Source: Pseudomonadota bacterium (GTDB lineage: Bacteria > Pseudomonadota > Alphaproteobacteria > UBA828 > JAPUJA01). Taken from it: a DNA stretch of 5,551 nt. The notes under the pieces are model-generated. The model worked only from the letters and a program-made list of their open reading frames with translations, searched no databases and was not told the origin of the DNA. Shown piece by piece: positions 4,871 to 5,551 of the stretch (position 1 is its first letter; every line of letters begins with the position of its first letter). The DNA is taken from positions 1-5,551 of the forward strand of contig JAPUJA010000079.1 in the NCBI GenBank assembly GCA_027296525.1, written 5' to 3'. The translations under genes and the position numbers were made by a program.

Positions 4871-5467
4871 ATGGAAAAGCCCGCCCCCGCCGATCATCCG
4901 ATCCAGGATTTGCTCGCCCGGCGCTGGAGCCCCCGGAGCTTCGCCGACGAGGCGGTGCCTGGAAAAATCCTCCTCTCGCTCTTCGAGGCGGCCCGTTGGG
5001 CGCCTTCCTCCTTCAACGAGCAGCCCTGGTTCTTCCTCATCGCCGTGAAGGAGGATCGCGAGGCGTTCGAGCGCATGCTGTCCTGCCTGGTGCCCGGCAA
5101 CCAGGCCTGGGCCAAGGGCGCGCCGGTCTTGATGCTGACGGCCGCCAGGCTCGCCTTCGAGCGCGACGCCAAGCCCAACCGCCACGCCTTCCACGATGTG
5201 GGGCTGGCCGCCATGAGCCTCGTCATCGAGGCCACGGCGCGCGGCCTCTTCGCCCATCAGATGGCGGGCATCGAGGCGGAGAAGATCCGCGCGAGTTATG
5301 GGCTTCCCGACGACGTCGATCCGGCGACCGCGATCGCGCTCGGCTATCCGGCGGATGCAATCCCTGAGGACATGACGGAACGCGAGCTTGCGCCCCGCAG
5401 CCGCAAGGCGCTCGAAGATTTCATCTTCACCGAGGGCTGGGGCAAGCCCGCTTCTTTGCTGAGGTGA
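4871..5467 (+). CDS. Nitroreductase-family FMN-dependent oxidoreductase
   Basis: The 198-residue protein is a typical small nitroreductase-fold flavoenzyme. RRWSPRSF (17-24) supplies the Arg/Ser contacts to FMN phosphate. AARWAPSSFNEQPW (40-53) is the conserved second FMN-binding stretch. APVLML (84-89), HDVGLAAMSLVIEATARGL (108-126, dimer-interface helix region) and IALGYP (155-160) follow in family order. Members reduce nitroaromatics, quinones, enones or related compounds with NAD(P)H as homodimers in the cytoplasm; the physiological substrate is usually unknown, as here. GAGGGAG (4856-4862) lies eight bases before ATG 4871, supporting that start; an ATG at 4866 is out of frame. The gene diverges from the isochorismatase-type hydrolase across 94 bp, so the two could share control. 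Length and motifs are complete, with no sign of decay. Confidence 0.93.
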   Translation: MEKPAPADHPIQDLLARRWSPRSFADEAVPGKILLSLFEAARWAPSSFNEQPWFFLIAVKEDREAFERMLSCLVPGNQAWAKGAPVLMLTAARLAFERDAKPNRHAFHDVGLAAMSLVIEATARGLFAHQMAGIEAEKIRASYGLPDDVDPATAIALGYPADAIPEDMTERELAPRSRKALEDFIFTEGWGKPASLLR

Positions 5468-5503
5468 GGCGGCTCGGCTGGGCTTTCGGCTTGCGCGGCT
5501 AAT

Positions 5504-5527
5504 GTCCGCTTCGAGCCAGAAGCGGAC
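5504..5527. repeat. 8-bp palindrome GTCCGCTT / AAGCGGAC downstream of the nitroreductase
   Basis: Perfect 8-bp arms flank an 8-base loop (CGAGCCAG), 36 bp after the nitroreductase stop. No T-run follows, so it is a weak intrinsic terminator at best. It could be a dispersed intergenic palindrome or the edge of a larger repeat continuing past the window. Just before it, CGGCT occurs four times between 5470 and 5500. The right-most 84 bp contain no gene I can support. Confidence 0.5.
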
Positions 5528-5551
5528 CTAAGAACGAGTGTTAGAAGTCCA

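Noticed and set aside
4694..5257. A 187-codon minus-strand open frame
   Set aside because: It is antisense to the nitroreductase and runs in another frame across the start of the hydrolase; only its last part is near-frame noise over the hydrolase leader.

Overview
The window is GC-rich and densely packed, with strong third-position G/C bias. It looks like a chromosomal segment of an alphaproteobacterium. That rests on the codon bias, a LapG-type transglutaminase-like cysteine protease, and a perfect TTAA-N7-TTAA site matching the alphaproteobacterial CtrA full-site consensus. A Rhodospirillales-like host is plausible but cannot be fixed from sequence alone. No RNA gene, CRISPR array or recognisable transposase was seen.

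Layout, left to right. (1) A divergent pair: a membrane-anchored Cache-type sensor on the minus strand (753 down to 1, running off the window) and a secreted bacterial transglutaminase-like cysteine protease on the plus strand (1030-1710). The 276 bp between their starts hold the CtrA-like site and a second TTAA palindrome. (2) Directly after the protease stop lies the C-terminal part of a mannose-phosphate-isomerase-type cupin with no proper start, probably a truncated remnant (1711-1983). It overlaps tail to tail with (3) a complete dicarboxylate/amino-acid:cation symporter on the minus strand (3200-1950). Its substrate site resembles the eukaryotic EAAT arrangement. (4) Divergent from it is a formate/nitrite transporter family gene (3340-4212). 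It has a good ribosome binding site and start, but codon 41 is an in-frame TGA. It also contains a perfect 14-bp inverted repeat in mid-gene. (5) Tail to tail with the transporter is an isochorismatase-type cysteine hydrolase on the minus strand (4776-4222). Its complete reading frame, including the catalytic Asp, has no ATG/GTG/TTG start and appears to begin at ATT behind a strong Shine-Dalgarno. (6) Divergent from that is an FMN nitroreductase-family protein (4871-5467), followed by a palindrome near the right edge.

How the genes fit together: the sensor and the LapG-like protease may belong to surface-attachment control, possibly with cyclic-di-GMP, but the sensor output domain lies outside the window. 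The two transporters handle small carboxylates or acidic amino acids and probably formate/nitrite-type anions. The hydrolase and nitroreductase are housekeeping-type small-molecule enzymes sharing a 94-bp divergent intergenic region. The genes do not form one pathway.

The most unusual aspect is the clustering of expression anomalies within about 3 kb: a 5'-truncated cupin, a TGA inside an otherwise intact channel gene, and a hydrolase with an ATT start whose Shine-Dalgarno can be masked by a 9-bp hairpin. They may reflect gene decay, sequence error, or real translational control. I saw no convincing novel multi-gene system.
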